Part shown: positions 10,671 through 19,789 of the stretch, in pieces
How the letters are laid out: each line of letters starts with the position of its first letter
How positions within the stretch are numbered: the stretch's first letter is position 1
Assembly (NCBI GenBank): GCA_018000455.1
Contig: JAGNJW010000026.1
Coordinates: 1-64,000, forward strand
From: Acidobacteriota bacterium
GTDB lineage: Bacteria; Acidobacteriota; Vicinamibacteria; Vicinamibacterales; UBA2999
Direction of reading: 5' to 3'
Length of the DNA: 64,000 nt
The notes under the pieces: generated by a model
Databases searched by the model: none
What the model saw: only the letters and a program-made list of their open reading frames with translations
Told to the model about the DNA's origin: nothing
Made by a program: the position numbers and the translations under genes

Positions 10671-13600
10671 TGCGCATCGTCCCGGCGTGCCTGGCCTGCC
10701 TGCTGGTCACCGCGATGTCGGTGCCTGCCGCGGCCGACGTTGGCGGACTGATCGGCCGCCGGGTCACCGACGTCCAGGTCGACAGCGGCGGCGAACTGGT
10801 CGATGACCCCAATGTGCTGTCGATCGTCGAGACCCGACTCGGCGATCCCCTGGTGATGAGCGACGTCCGGCAGACCATCGAGCACTTCGTGACGCTCGGC
10901 CGCTATGCCGACGTGCGGGTGTTCGGCGAACCCGACGGCGCCGACGGCGTGCGGCTGCGCTACGTGGTGGTGCCGCTCGAGCGCGTCACACGCGTCGAGT
11001 TCCAGGGGCCTGCCGGCATCGACGCGCGCGGACTGCGCAGCGATCTCGCCGACCGCTTCGGCGCCGTGCCCATGGCCACCCGCCTGCCCGACATGGCTGA
11101 GGCGGTCGCAGGGCATTACGAGGCACGCGGGTACCCCGCGGTCGAGGTCGAGACGCGCAAGGCGCCCGCCGGGCGCGACGGCACCATTGCCGCCACCTTC
11201 GTCATCACGCCAGGAGCGCAGACGGTCGTTGGCCGCGTCACCGTCGAGGGTCCTGCCTCTGCCACCCGCGGTCTGGCCGAGCGCCTCGGACTCGTGCGCG
11301 GGCGGCCGCTCGATGCCGGCTCGCTCGCCACGCGCGTCGACGACGCGGAGGACTCCCTCAAGCGCGATGGCTTCTACGAGGCGATCGTCAACGCCCAGGT
11401 CACCGAGGCGCCGGCCGGCGGCGCCGCCGACGTGGCCGTGCGCGTCGACCTCGGCGCCAAGGTCGAGATCGCGTTCACGGGCGACGCGCTGTCGGCCGAC
11501 CGCCGTCGCAGCCTCGTGCCGATCGAGCGTCTCCGCTCGGTCGAGGAGGAGGTCGTCGAAGACAGCAGCCGCAACATCGAACAGTACCTGCGGCTCGAAG
11601 GCTACCGCGCAGCGTCGGCGCCGGCCACCAGGCAGCGTCTGAACGGCGTGCTGCGGATCACCTTCGCCGTCAGCCGCGGTCCGCTGCACGTGCTCGGGCG
11701 CGTCGAGACGGCCGGGGTCGTGGCCATGCCGCGGGCCGAACTGGAGCCGTTGCTGAAGCTGCAGCCCGGAGAGCCCTTCGTGGACGCCCGCGTCGCCACC
11801 GTGGGCGCCGCGCTTGCCGAGTACTACCGGGTGCGCGGGTTTGCCTCGGTCACGGTGATGCCGCAGGTGACCTTCCCAGGCACGGCCGATCCGGCGAAGG
11901 TGCCGGTGAACGTGCACTTCCAGGTGAGTGAAGGGGTTCGCACGGTGGTGACCGGCGTCGGGATTTCCGGCGCGGACGCGATTCCCGAAGCGCAACTCGT
12001 TGCCGCCCTCGGCCTCGCTGCCGGCAAGCCCTTCTACCAGCCACAGCTGGCGGTCGACCGCGAGGTCATCGAGCGCCGCTACCGCAACGCCGGCTACCAG
12101 CGGGCCGCGGTCGAGGCCCGGCCGGAGCTGAGCGAAGACGGCTCGGCCGTGACGGTCACCTACGTCGTGCGCGAAGGGCCGCAGACCAGAGTCGATCACG
12201 TGCTCGTGTCGGGCGCCGCCCGGACGTCGCCCGACCTCGTACGCCGCGAGATGACGCTCAAGCCCGGCAGTCCGCTCGGCTACGACGCCATCATCGAGAG
12301 CCAGCAGAAGCTGAGCGCCCTTGGCCTGTTCCGCCGAGTGCGGATCACCGAGGCTCAACACGGCATCGACGACACCTCTCGCGACGTGCTCGTGGAGCTC
12401 GAAGAAGCGCCCGCTACCAGCGTGAGCTATGGTGGCGGTCTCGAGGTGGGCCGCCGGCCCCGCCGTGGCGCCGACGGGAATGCTACTGACCGCTTCGACA
12501 TCGCACCGCGCGGCTTCTTCGAAGTGACCCGCCGGAATCTGTGGGGCAAGAATCGCTCGTTGAGCGCTCTGACGTCGGTGAGCCTGCGGCCGACCGACCC
12601 CGGCATCGACGCGGGGCCGGACGCCAAGGGCGGCTACGGGCTCAATCAGTACCGCGTCGTCGGCACCTTTCGCGAGCCGCGGGCGTTCGGCTCGGCCGGC
12701 GATGCCCAGCTGAGTGCGTTCCTCGAACGCGGAATCCGCTCGTCGTTCAACTTCGACCGCCAGGGCGTGCGTACCGAGTACGCCCGCCGCTTCGGCAGTC
12801 GCCTGACGATGCTCGGCCGCTATAGCTACAACTTCACCACGCTCTTCGATACCAAGATCGCCGTCGAGGACCGGCTGCTCATCGACCGCCTGTTCCCGCA
12901 GATCCACCTGGCGTCGCTCTTTGGTTCGGCACTGCGTGATTCCCGCGACGACGTGCTCGATCCCGAGCGGGGCACCGTGCTCGGCAGCGACGTCGAACTG
13001 GCCCTGCGCGCCCTGAGTTCCGAGGTGGGCTTCATCAAGTCGTTCGGTCAGGCCTTCGCTTACCGGCGGCTGCCGGGCGCCCGGCCGTTCGTGGTGGCCG
13101 CGGGAGTGCGCCTTGGCCTGGCGCGCGGCTTCGCGCGATCGGTGGCGCGACTCGACGATAGCGGTCAGCCCGTCATCGGCAGTGACGGCGCCGCCGTCGT
13201 CGACGTCGTCGCAGACCTGCCGGCCAGCGAGCGCTTCTTCGCCGGCGGCGACAGCACCGTGCGCGGCTTCGCGCTCGACCGCCTCGGCTCGCGGGCGACC
13301 CTCAACGCCGACGGCTTTCCCACCGGCGGCAATGCCATGTTGGTGCTCAATACCGAGCTCAGAACCCCTTATATGAAGGGCGTTGGCCTGGTCGGCTTCG
13401 TCGATGCCGGCAACGTCTTCCTGCGGGCCGCCGATGTCAGTCTCACGGATATGAGGACCACGGCCGGGTTCGGCATCCGCTATCGGTCGCCGCTCGGTCC
13501 GCTGCGCCTCGACATCGGCTTCAAGCTCGACCGGCGCGACTTCGCCCGCGGCTCCGAGCGACGCGCGGTCTATCACCTGTCGCTGGGGCAGGCCTTCTGA
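10670..13600 (+). CDS. Omp85-family outer membrane assembly protein (BamA/TamA-like)
   Basis: The 976-residue protein has a signal peptide (MRIVPACLACLLVTAMSVPAAA), then about seven POTRA-like repeats. Their strand-helix cores can be followed at ERVTRVEFQG, QTVVGRVTVEG, KVEIAFTGDALS, LHVLGRVETAG, RTVVTGVGISGADA and TRVDHVLVSGA. It ends with a 16-strand barrel. The barrel shows the Omp85 loop motif VRGF in DSTVRGFALDRLG and ends in phenylalanine, the usual assembly signal. BamA has five and TamA three POTRAs, so the repeat count is high. The gene overlaps tamB and the chaperone-like gene downstream (TGATG at both ends), so the three products are likely made together as an envelope assembly unit. 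Confidence 0.9.
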   Translation: MRIVPACLACLLVTAMSVPAAADVGGLIGRRVTDVQVDSGGELVDDPNVLSIVETRLGDPLVMSDVRQTIEHFVTLGRYADVRVFGEPDGADGVRLRYVVVPLERVTRVEFQGPAGIDARGLRSDLADRFGAVPMATRLPDMAEAVAGHYEARGYPAVEVETRKAPAGRDGTIAATFVITPGAQTVVGRVTVEGPASATRGLAERLGLVRGRPLDAGSLATRVDDAEDSLKRDGFYEAIVNAQVTEAPAGGAADVAVRVDLGAKVEIAFTGDALSADRRRSLVPIERLRSVEEEVVEDSSRNIEQYLRLEGYRAASAPATRQRLNGVLRITFAVSRGPLHVLGRVETAGVVAMPRAELEPLLKLQPGEPFVDARVATVGAALAEYYRVRGFASVTVMPQVTFPGTADPAKVPVNVHFQVSEGVRTVVTGVGISGADAIPEAQLVAALGLAAGKPFYQPQLAVDREVIERRYRNAGYQRAAVEARPELSEDGSAVTVTYVVREGPQTRVDHVLVSGAARTSPDLVRREMTLKPGSPLGYDAIIESQQKLSALGLFRRVRITEAQHGIDDTSRDVLVELEEAPATSVSYGGGLEVGRRPRRGADGNATDRFDIAPRGFFEVTRRNLWGKNRSLSALTSVSLRPTDPGIDAGPDAKGGYGLNQYRVVGTFREPRAFGSAGDAQLSAFLERGIRSSFNFDRQGVRTEYARRFGSRLTMLGRYSYNFTTLFDTKIAVEDRLLIDRLFPQIHLASLFGSALRDSRDDVLDPERGTVLGSDVELALRALSSEVGFIKSFGQAFAYRRLPGARPFVVAAGVRLGLARGFARSVARLDDSGQPVIGSDGAAVVDVVADLPASERFFAGGDSTVRGFALDRLGSRATLNADGFPTGGNAMLVLNTELRTPYMKGVGLVGFVDAGNVFLRAADVSLTDMRTTAGFGIRYRSPLGPLRLDIGFKLDRRDFARGSERRAVYHLSLGQAF

Positions 13601-14283
13601 TGGTGCGATCGAAGCGGGAATCCCGGTGTGTTGTCGGCGTTGTGCTCGCCGGCCTGGCGTTTGCCGGGTCCGTAGCCTCGGCCCGGGCGCAAGAACTCGC
13701 CGCCCCATCGCGTTCCGGCGGGTTGCTGCTTGAACGCACGCTGGCCATCGTCGGCGGGGCCATCGTGACGCAGTCCGACGTCACGCTGGCCCTGTCGCTC
13801 GGACTCCTCGAGGGTGCGGCGGCCGCCACGCCAGAGACGGCGCTGGCCGCGCTCGTCGATCGCTGGCTGATCCTGCACGAAGTGTCGCGTTTCGCGCCGG
13901 CGGAACCGCCGGCGGCCGTGGTCGAGGCGCGCCTGGCCACGGTCCGCGCGCGGCTCGGCGACGCTGCCGCGGTCTCCCGGCAGCTCACCGAGGCGGGCCG
14001 CCCCTTGTCGTTCCTGGCGGCCTGGGTGCGCGACGACCTCCGGATCGCTACCTACCTCGAGCAGCGCTTCGCCTCGGCCGGCGCGCCCGCCGAGTCGGAT
14101 GTCGCCGCCTACGTGCGGGCGCACGCCACTGAGTTCGAGCAAGCCGGCCTCGCCGGCGTCGAGGCCGCCAGTGCCGCGCGCGCCAGGCTGGCGCAGGAGC
14201 GCCGGCGGGATCTCATCGCCGACTGGCTGGTCGATCTGCGTCGCCGTACGAGCGTCGTCACCTTTCCGTCCGGCGCGCCGTAG
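13600..14283 (+). CDS. SurA-N-like periplasmic chaperone without PPIase domain
   Basis: The 227-residue product has a signal peptide and then LERTLAIVGGAIVTQSDVTLAL. This matches the opening of SurA-type chaperones, in which a self-reference segment ('AVVNNEVIT.SEL') starts the N-terminal helical domain. The rest is helical with two segments resembling SurA N and C helices. No parvulin PPIase motif is present and the protein is about half the length of SurA. It overlaps the Omp85 gene (TGATG at 13598-13602), which supports a role in delivering outer-membrane proteins. Function is inferred from this similarity and context only. Confidence 0.7.
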   Translation: MVRSKRESRCVVGVVLAGLAFAGSVASARAQELAAPSRSGGLLLERTLAIVGGAIVTQSDVTLALSLGLLEGAAAATPETALAALVDRWLILHEVSRFAPAEPPAAVVEARLATVRARLGDAAAVSRQLTEAGRPLSFLAAWVRDDLRIATYLEQRFASAGAPAESDVAAYVRAHATEFEQAGLAGVEAASAARARLAQERRRDLIADWLVDLRRRTSVVTFPSGAP

Positions 14284-14294
14284 CCCGTCGCGCC

Positions 14295-15083
14295 TCAGAT
14301 CTGGCGGCCGATGCTCCATGCCGCCAGCACCTGTCCGAGGTTGAACAGCGCGTGACAGACGGTGGCGGCGACGATGCTCCGGCGGCGCAGCCACATCGCG
14401 CCCCAGAGGGCCCCAAGGGCAGCGGTCGCGATCGCGACGTCGTGGCCCTGTACGGTATGACCGAGGCCGAACGCGATGCTCGTCACGACGAGCGCTGCCA
14501 CCGGTGGCATCACTTCGGGCGTCAGCCGGTGGAGCTGGAACGCCCGCTGCAGTTCCTCGCGCACGCCGCCGGCGACGACAACGACCACGGCGAAAGCCAC
14601 GACCAGCTGCGGATCGGCCATGAGCGCCGTCATGGGATTTTCCGGCACGTTCTGTAGCGACGGCCACACGGCGCGCACCGTGGCGACGAGCGCCGCCACG
14701 CCGAGCGTCACCGGTACCACCAGCCACACCCCCACCAGCGCCTCCCGCCATCGGGGCGCCGAGCCGAGCATCACGTCCCGCACCGACTCCGAGCGCCGTC
14801 GCAGGAAGTAGACGACGAGCGCCACGACCAGGGAAGCGTCGAGCAGTGACACGGCGATGATGAACGGCGCGTTCAGCCCGCCGTCGGGAGTGAGGCCGCG
14901 CAGGCCGGCTGCCGCCAGCAGCAACGCCGACAGGATCTGCGTGGGGTAACTCGAACAGAGCACCACCTCGCCGAGGGCGCGCGCGCGTGAGAGCGGCGGT
15001 GGCCCGGTCTCGGGCGGCCCGACCGGCCACGCGCGGGGCGCGTCACCGTGAGCCGGTGATTCGTGCGGGTCCTGCCCGGGCAT
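14295..15083 (-). CDS. CPBP family intramembrane glutamic endopeptidase
   Basis: The ~262-residue membrane protein carries the three CPBP (Abi/CAAX) motifs in order: EELQR near the middle, FGLGH, and HALFN close to the end. It has about seven hydrophobic helices. Bacterial members are membrane proteases of mostly unknown substrate, some linked to bacteriocin immunity or protein sorting. Two in-frame ATGs are possible (15083 and 15089); both lie between the gene body and the divergent regulator gene at 15121. It is convergent with the chaperone-like gene, with 11 bases between their stops. Confidence 0.85.
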   Translation of the reverse strand: MPGQDPHESPAHGDAPRAWPVGPPETGPPPLSRARALGEVVLCSSYPTQILSALLLAAAGLRGLTPDGGLNAPFIIAVSLLDASLVVALVVYFLRRRSESVRDVMLGSAPRWREALVGVWLVVPVTLGVAALVATVRAVWPSLQNVPENPMTALMADPQLVVAFAVVVVVAGGVREELQRAFQLHRLTPEVMPPVAALVVTSIAFGLGHTVQGHDVAIATAALGALWGAMWLRRRSIVAATVCHALFNLGQVLAAWSIGRQI

Positions 15084-15108
15084 GAGCATCGGCGCGGCTC
15101 TGCGATGG

Positions 15109-15114
15109 TACACT
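15109..15114 (+). promoter_or_regulatory. TACACT -10 element, leaderless type, of the NtrC-type regulator
   Basis: TACACT ends six bases before GTG 15121, so transcription should start at or next to the start codon. The divergent CPBP gene starts only about 20 bases away on the other strand; ATGGTA at 15105-15110, read on the minus strand as TACCAT, overlaps this element. Confidence 0.6.
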
Positions 15115-15120
15115 TTCCCC

Positions 15121-16512
15121 GTGACCGATGCGACGAAGGCGGCGGTGGCCGCGCAGCGGGTGCTGATCGTCGAGGATGACGAGTCGGCGCGAGTGGGCCT
15201 GACGGAGCTGGTGCGGACGTGGGGCTTCACGGTGGAGTCGGCGGCCGACGGCGAAGCCGCGCTCGCGAAGGTCACGGCCTTCAGACCCACCATCGTCGTC
15301 AGCGACCTGGTCATGCCGCGGATGGACGGCCTGGCGCTGCTCGCCGCGCTCGGCGACGACCTCTCGCACATCTATTTCGTGCTGCTCACGGCGCAGGGCA
15401 CGGTCGAGACGGCCGTCGATGCGCTCAAGCGCGGCGCCGAAGACTACCTGACCAAGCCCGTTGACCCGCAGCGGCTGCGGCACCTTCTCGAGCGTCTCTC
15501 CGAGCTGAGCGCCGCACGCCGCGAGAACACCGAGCTACGCCGCCGCCTGCGGGAGGAGGGCCGGTTCGGCCGCATGGTCGGCAACAGCCGCGAGATGCGC
15601 AAGGTCTACAACGTCGTCGAGCAGGCGGCGCCGACGACTGCGTCGGTGCTCATCGTCGGCGAATCGGGCACCGGCAAGGAACTGGTCGCCCAGACACTGC
15701 ACCAGCTGAGCCCGCGCGACAAGCAGCCCTACGTGGCGATCAACTGCGCGGCGATTCCCGAGACGCTGCTCGAAAGCGAGATCTTCGGCCACGAGAAGGG
15801 TTCGTTCACCGGCGCCTATGAGCGGCGTGCCGGCTGCTTCGAGCTGGCCGATCGCGGCACGCTCTTCCTCGACGAAATCGCCGAGATGGTGCCCGCCACG
15901 CAGGTCAAGCTGTTGCGTGTGCTGCAGGAACGCACTTTTCGCCGGCTCGGCGGGCGCGCCGAGCAAGAGGTCGACGTGCGCGTCATGGCCGCCACCAATG
16001 TCGATCCTGCCGGGGCCGTCAAGAGCGGCAAGCTGCGCGAGGATCTCTACTACCGCCTGAACGTCTTCACGATCGCCCTGCCGCCGCTGCGCGACCGGAA
16101 GGAGGACCTACCACTGCTGGTGCAGACGTTCGTCGAGGAGTTCAACCAGCGCGACAAGAAGGCCGTGAAGGCTGTCGACCCCGAGGCGATGCGCCGGCTC
16201 GAGGCCTACAGCTGGCCGGGTAACGTCCGCGAGCTGCGCAACGTGATCGAGCGGGCGGTGATTCTCGCCAAGGGCGACTTCATCGAGGCCAAGCACCTGC
16301 CGCCCCTCAGCGCCGAACGCCGGCCGGCGGCGTTTGCGTCCTCGGGCGAGGTCATGCTCACGCCGGGCATGACGGTGGACGAAGCGGAGCAGAAGCTGAT
16401 TCTCGCCACGCTCGATGCGGCCGGGGGCAACAAGACCCGCGCCGCCGAGATGCTGGGCATCAGCCTCAAGACGCTGCACAACAAGCTCAACCGGATGAAG
16501 CAGGGCGCCTAG
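15121..16512 (+). CDS. Sigma-54-dependent response regulator (NtrC family)
   Basis: The 463-residue regulator has the full NtrC layout. The receiver domain has phospho-acceptor D62 in VVSDLVMPRMDG and the conserved K in DYLTKPVDP. The AAA+ domain has Walker A GESGTGKE near 180-187, the sigma-54 contact loop at 227-232 and Walker B RGTLFLDEIAEM. The C-terminal Fis-type helix-turn-helix is NKTRAAEMLGISLKTLHNKLNRM. The contact loop reads GSFTGA rather than the commonest GAFTGA, a known natural variant. GTG 15121 was chosen because the receiver domain starts right after it and a TACACT element lies six bases upstream. The histidine kinase 33 bases downstream is its probable partner. Confidence 0.92.
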   Translation: MTDATKAAVAAQRVLIVEDDESARVGLTELVRTWGFTVESAADGEAALAKVTAFRPTIVVSDLVMPRMDGLALLAALGDDLSHIYFVLLTAQGTVETAVDALKRGAEDYLTKPVDPQRLRHLLERLSELSAARRENTELRRRLREEGRFGRMVGNSREMRKVYNVVEQAAPTTASVLIVGESGTGKELVAQTLHQLSPRDKQPYVAINCAAIPETLLESEIFGHEKGSFTGAYERRAGCFELADRGTLFLDEIAEMVPATQVKLLRVLQERTFRRLGGRAEQEVDVRVMAATNVDPAGAVKSGKLREDLYYRLNVFTIALPPLRDRKEDLPLLVQTFVEEFNQRDKKAVKAVDPEAMRRLEAYSWPGNVRELRNVIERAVILAKGDFIEAKHLPPLSAERRPAAFASSGEVMLTPGMTVDEAEQKLILATLDAAGGNKTRAAEMLGISLKTLHNKLNRMKQGA

Positions 16513-16545
16513 GCCGTTCGACGGCCGACGCTCGAGGTCCCACCG

Positions 16546-17994
16546 TTGTCGATCCGCCTCAAGCAGATCCTCGGCGTCACCGCGCTCGTCGGCGCGATCG
16601 TCGTGGCGCTCAGCGCCATCCAGCTGGCCAGAATCGCGCGGTTGTCGCTCGAGGACAGCCGGGCGCGCGGCGAGCTGCTGACCAACGCGGTGTTCCATCG
16701 CGCCCGCGAGGTGGTCACGAGTCGCGAGACCGCTTATGCCGAACTGGCGGCCGATGCCGGCGTGCGCTCGATCCTGCAGGCCACCATCTACTCCGACGAC
16801 GTCACCCAGGCTGCGATCGTCGACGCCGGCCAGGTGGCCATCGCCCACAGCGATTCGTCGCTGGTCGGCCAGCGCCTCGCGCCCGCCGGCAGCTTCGACG
16901 AGTTGCTGGCCAAGAACGGCCTGGCGATGGCGTGGGAGATCTGGAACTCCGGCGGCCGGACGCTCGAGTGGCGCGCGCCACTCCTGCTCGGCGACGAGAC
17001 GCTCGGCGACATCCGCATCGGCATCTCGACCCTGCTCGTCAGGCGTTCACTCGAGGACACGTTCCTGCCGGCACTGGCCACCGCCAGTGGCGCGCTGTTC
17101 GTGGCCGTGCTGGTCGCGATCTTCCTGTCGGAGGCGGTGCTCAGGCCCATTCACGTCATCCAGAGCAGCCTCACCCGCCTGGGCAGGGGCGAGCTCGGCG
17201 TCACGCTCGACCTCCGGGAGGCCGAGGTCCAGGACCTGCGCGGCATCTTCGATACCGTGAGCGCCCAGTTGCGGCGGCTGCCGACCGGTGGGGCCGCCAG
17301 CCGCGAACTGGCGCAGTTGTCCAAACGTATCACCGCGCTCGGCCGCCTCACCGCCGGCGTCGCCCACGAGGTCAAGAATCCGCTGAACGCGATGACGATT
17401 CATCTCGAATTGCTGCGGCAGAAGGTCGAAAACGGCAGCACCGCGGCCGACGTGCGCTCACACATCGACATCATCGATCACGAGATCAAGCGGCTCGACG
17501 CGGTGGTGCAGGGGTTCCTCAAGTTCGCCAGGCCTGAAGACATGCGGATCGAGCGCGTGTCCCTGGCGGCGATCGCCGCCGACGTGGCGCAGTCGATCCG
17601 CGCCGAAGCCGAGGCCGGGCGCGTGGCCGTGGACGCCACCACCGCCGACCGATCGCTCGAGGTCGAGGCCGACCCGGCGATGCTCCGCCAGGCGCTGCTC
17701 AACCTGGCGATGAACGCCCTGCAGGCGATGCCGCACGGCGGCACGCTGCGCTTTTCGACCGAAGCCAGCCGCGACGGCCGGGCGCTGCTCAAGGTGCGCG
17801 ACACCGGCACCGGCATTCCCGCCGATCAGCTGGCGCGGGTCTTCGACCTCTACTTCACGACCAAGGCGGGCGGCAGCGGCATCGGGTTGTCGATGGTCTT
17901 TCGCACCGTGCAGCTGCACGACGGCGACATCGACGTCGAGTCGACGCCCGGTACCGGCACCGTCTTCACCATCGCCCTGCCTCGGGCGGCGTGA
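16546..17994 (+). CDS. Membrane sensor histidine kinase
   Basis: The 482-residue kinase begins with a TM helix (ILGVTALVGAIVVALSAIQL), a periplasmic sensor of about 150 residues, and a second TM helix (ALFVAVLVAIFLSEAVL). These are followed by a HAMP linker, a HisKA domain with phospho-acceptor H274 in VAHEVKNPLNAM, and an HATPase domain with NLAMNALQAMP (N box), DTGTGIP (G1) and GGSGIGLSM (G2). The start is TTG 16546, the first start codon in frame that includes the complete first TM helix. It lies just after the NtrC-type regulator and most likely phosphorylates it. The signal sensed is unknown. Confidence 0.9.
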   Translation: MSIRLKQILGVTALVGAIVVALSAIQLARIARLSLEDSRARGELLTNAVFHRAREVVTSRETAYAELAADAGVRSILQATIYSDDVTQAAIVDAGQVAIAHSDSSLVGQRLAPAGSFDELLAKNGLAMAWEIWNSGGRTLEWRAPLLLGDETLGDIRIGISTLLVRRSLEDTFLPALATASGALFVAVLVAIFLSEAVLRPIHVIQSSLTRLGRGELGVTLDLREAEVQDLRGIFDTVSAQLRRLPTGGAASRELAQLSKRITALGRLTAGVAHEVKNPLNAMTIHLELLRQKVENGSTAADVRSHIDIIDHEIKRLDAVVQGFLKFARPEDMRIERVSLAAIAADVAQSIRAEAEAGRVAVDATTADRSLEVEADPAMLRQALLNLAMNALQAMPHGGTLRFSTEASRDGRALLKVRDTGTGIPADQLARVFDLYFTTKAGGSGIGLSMVFRTVQLHDGDIDVESTPGTGTVFTIALPRAA

Positions 17995-18023
17995 CGGCTG
18001 GGGCGCCGGCCACAGAGGCGCGC

Positions 18024-18029
18024 TACAAT
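18024..18029 (+). promoter_or_regulatory. TACAAT -10 element, leaderless type
   Basis: TACAAT ends six bases before ATG 18036; no Shine-Dalgarno lies between, indicating a leaderless transcript for the lipoprotein gene. Confidence 0.6.
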
Positions 18030-18035
18030 GGCGGC

Positions 18036-18584
18036 ATGCTCCCCCGGGCGGTCGCTCTCGTGTGCGGCCTGGCGGTAGCCGGGTCGCTCGGCTCGTGTGC
18101 CAAGGCGCAGGCAACGGCGCCGCCGGCGATGCCGACGCTCGTTCCGCCGGACGCCCCGCCACGCATTGTGGCGGACTACCATCCCGATCCGCCGCTGCCG
18201 GCCGAGCCCGTCTCGGCCGAAGCCGTGACGCCGGCCCCGCCCCCGCCGCGGCCGGTCAGGCGTGAGACGCCGCGGCCCGGGGCCACCACCGATGAGCCGC
18301 TGGGACCACCGGCCGTGCCGCCGACACCGGTGCCGGCACTGGCGCTCCAGATGCCAGGCGCCGCCGCCAAGGCCGACCAGTCGGTGCGAACGCTGCTGGC
18401 CCGGGCGGCGCGTGATCTCGGCCGCGTGAACTATCAGGCGCTCGACACCGACGGTCGCGCGCAGTACGAGACGGCCCGCCGCTTCATGCAGCAGGCCGAC
18501 GATGCCCTCAAGGCCCGCAACGTCATGTTCGCCGGCAAGCTGGCCGACAAGGCGGCCACCATGGCGTCGGTGCTGCTGCGCTAG
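18036..18584 (+). CDS. Proline-rich lipoprotein of unknown function
   Basis: The 182-residue protein has a lipoprotein signal peptide with lipobox LGSC (lipidated C21). A ~95-residue proline/alanine-rich linker follows. The C-terminal helical region (SVRTLLARAARDLGRVNYQ... ADDALKARNVMFAGKLADKAATMASVLL) looks like a short TPR-type helical pair. The design of anchor, flexible spacer and helical tip suggests a periplasm-spanning adaptor, but the family is not recognised. ATG 18036 was preferred over an upstream frame because the signal peptide starts there and TACAAT precedes it. Confidence 0.7.
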   Translation: MLPRAVALVCGLAVAGSLGSCAKAQATAPPAMPTLVPPDAPPRIVADYHPDPPLPAEPVSAEAVTPAPPPPRPVRRETPRPGATTDEPLGPPAVPPTPVPALALQMPGAAAKADQSVRTLLARAARDLGRVNYQALDTDGRAQYETARRFMQQADDALKARNVMFAGKLADKAATMASVLLR

Positions 18585-18619
18585 TGGAACGCTGGGCAGC
18601 GCGTGCGTGTGGCGGCGCC

Positions 18620-19789
18620 CTACAGGCTCAGGAGGAAGTGGTGCAGGGCCAGCCGCTCGGCCTCAGCGAGCCGGTCGTAGGCCGCCCACGCCGCCGCGGC
18701 TTCGCCGCCGTGCCGCAGGATCGCGTCGTCGACGGTCGCTGCCGAGCCGTCGTGGAGCAACGGACGGCGCAGGCGTAGTCCCCACAGGGCCGGTGTGCGG
18801 ATCTCGCCGGGTTCGGCGGCGCCCTGGGCGATGCCGTCGCCCGTCGCCACGTCGTGCAGCAGCAGATCCGAGTAGAGCGGCACCGTCTGGCGATGGAGCA
18901 GCGGATTCCCATTGGCACCCGTCAGCAGGGCAGGCACGTGGCAGGTACCGCAGCCCACCGCCACGAAAGTGGCTTCGCCCTCGCGGGCCATCGCGTCGAT
19001 TGCGCCGCGCGACACCGGAGCCAGGAAGCGCATGAAGTTTTCGAAATTATCGATGCCACGACGCCGGGTACGCGGGTCGGCGACGTCCTCGGGATCGGGA
19101 ATCGGGTCGCACAGCCGCATCCGCGCCTCGTCGATCCCGACGGCCAGTTCGGTGGGGAAGAGGTCGTTGGTGATGCCCATCTCGTTGCGATAGGCATCGG
19201 CGCCGAATACCAGCAGCGTGGCATGCTGCGCCTTCCAGCCGAAGCGTCCGACGCGCCGCTCGCCGGTGCCGCGGTCGATGACCATCGCCGCCCGCCCGCT
19301 GACGCCGTCGCGGCCGCGCGCCTGGATCTCGGCCAGCTGCACCAGCGTGTCGTCGTCGATTGCCTCGACCAGGCCCGCCCCGAACAGCGGGATCGGCACG
19401 CGGCGAATGATCACGTTGGCTTCGACCGGAATGGCGGGTTGGCACGCGTGACCAGGCACCGAGAAGAGGTGGAACAGCGACTCCCCGTCAGGGGCCACGG
19501 CCTCGAAGGTGCCGTCGTCGAGGCGCCGGCCGGCGCGCACCTCCGCGACGGCACTGACGCCGCCCACCGCGGGCACGTTGTGGCACGAGGCACAGCTGGC
19601 GGCGTTGAACGCTGGCCCCAGCCCCTCCTCGGCGGTTTCCACTTCCAGGAAGTCGTCGAGGCCGAGGCGGAATTCCTCGAACTCACGCGGCGTGAGGCCC
19701 GGCAACGCGTCGCCGGGCCGTGGCAGCCGCGGCTGCGCGTCGAGCAGCGCCGCCACCCACAGCAGGGCCGCGGCGAGCACGGCCCTCAT
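18620..19789 (-). CDS. Di-heme oxidoreductase, DHOR/DUF1111 family
   Basis: The 389-residue protein has a signal peptide (MRAVLAAALLWVAALLDAQ) and two heme-c sites: CASCH at 66-70 and CGTCH at about 279-283. These match the periplasmic di-heme oxidoreductase family, which is related to MauG and di-heme peroxidases. The C-terminal LLHDGSAATVDDAILRHGGEA segment is the conserved end of that family. The start ATG overlaps the stop of the cupredoxin gene as ATGA, so it is the third gene of the porin operon. Its electron donor may be that cupredoxin (inference from context). The true substrate of DHOR proteins is not well established. Confidence 0.88.
   Translation of the reverse strand: MRAVLAAALLWVAALLDAQPRLPRPGDALPGLTPREFEEFRLGLDDFLEVETAEEGLGPAFNAASCASCHNVPAVGGVSAVAEVRAGRRLDDGTFEAVAPDGESLFHLFSVPGHACQPAIPVEANVIIRRVPIPLFGAGLVEAIDDDTLVQLAEIQARGRDGVSGRAAMVIDRGTGERRVGRFGWKAQHATLLVFGADAYRNEMGITNDLFPTELAVGIDEARMRLCDPIPDPEDVADPRTRRRGIDNFENFMRFLAPVSRGAIDAMAREGEATFVAVGCGTCHVPALLTGANGNPLLHRQTVPLYSDLLLHDVATGDGIAQGAAEPGEIRTPALWGLRLRRPLLHDGSAATVDDAILRHGGEAAAAWAAYDRLAEAERLALHHFLLSL

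Noticed and set aside
10634..13708. 1024-codon open frame on the minus strand across the Omp85 gene
   Set aside because: It is the antisense of a gene with clear POTRA and barrel motifs; long antisense frames arise from the high GC content and codon bias.
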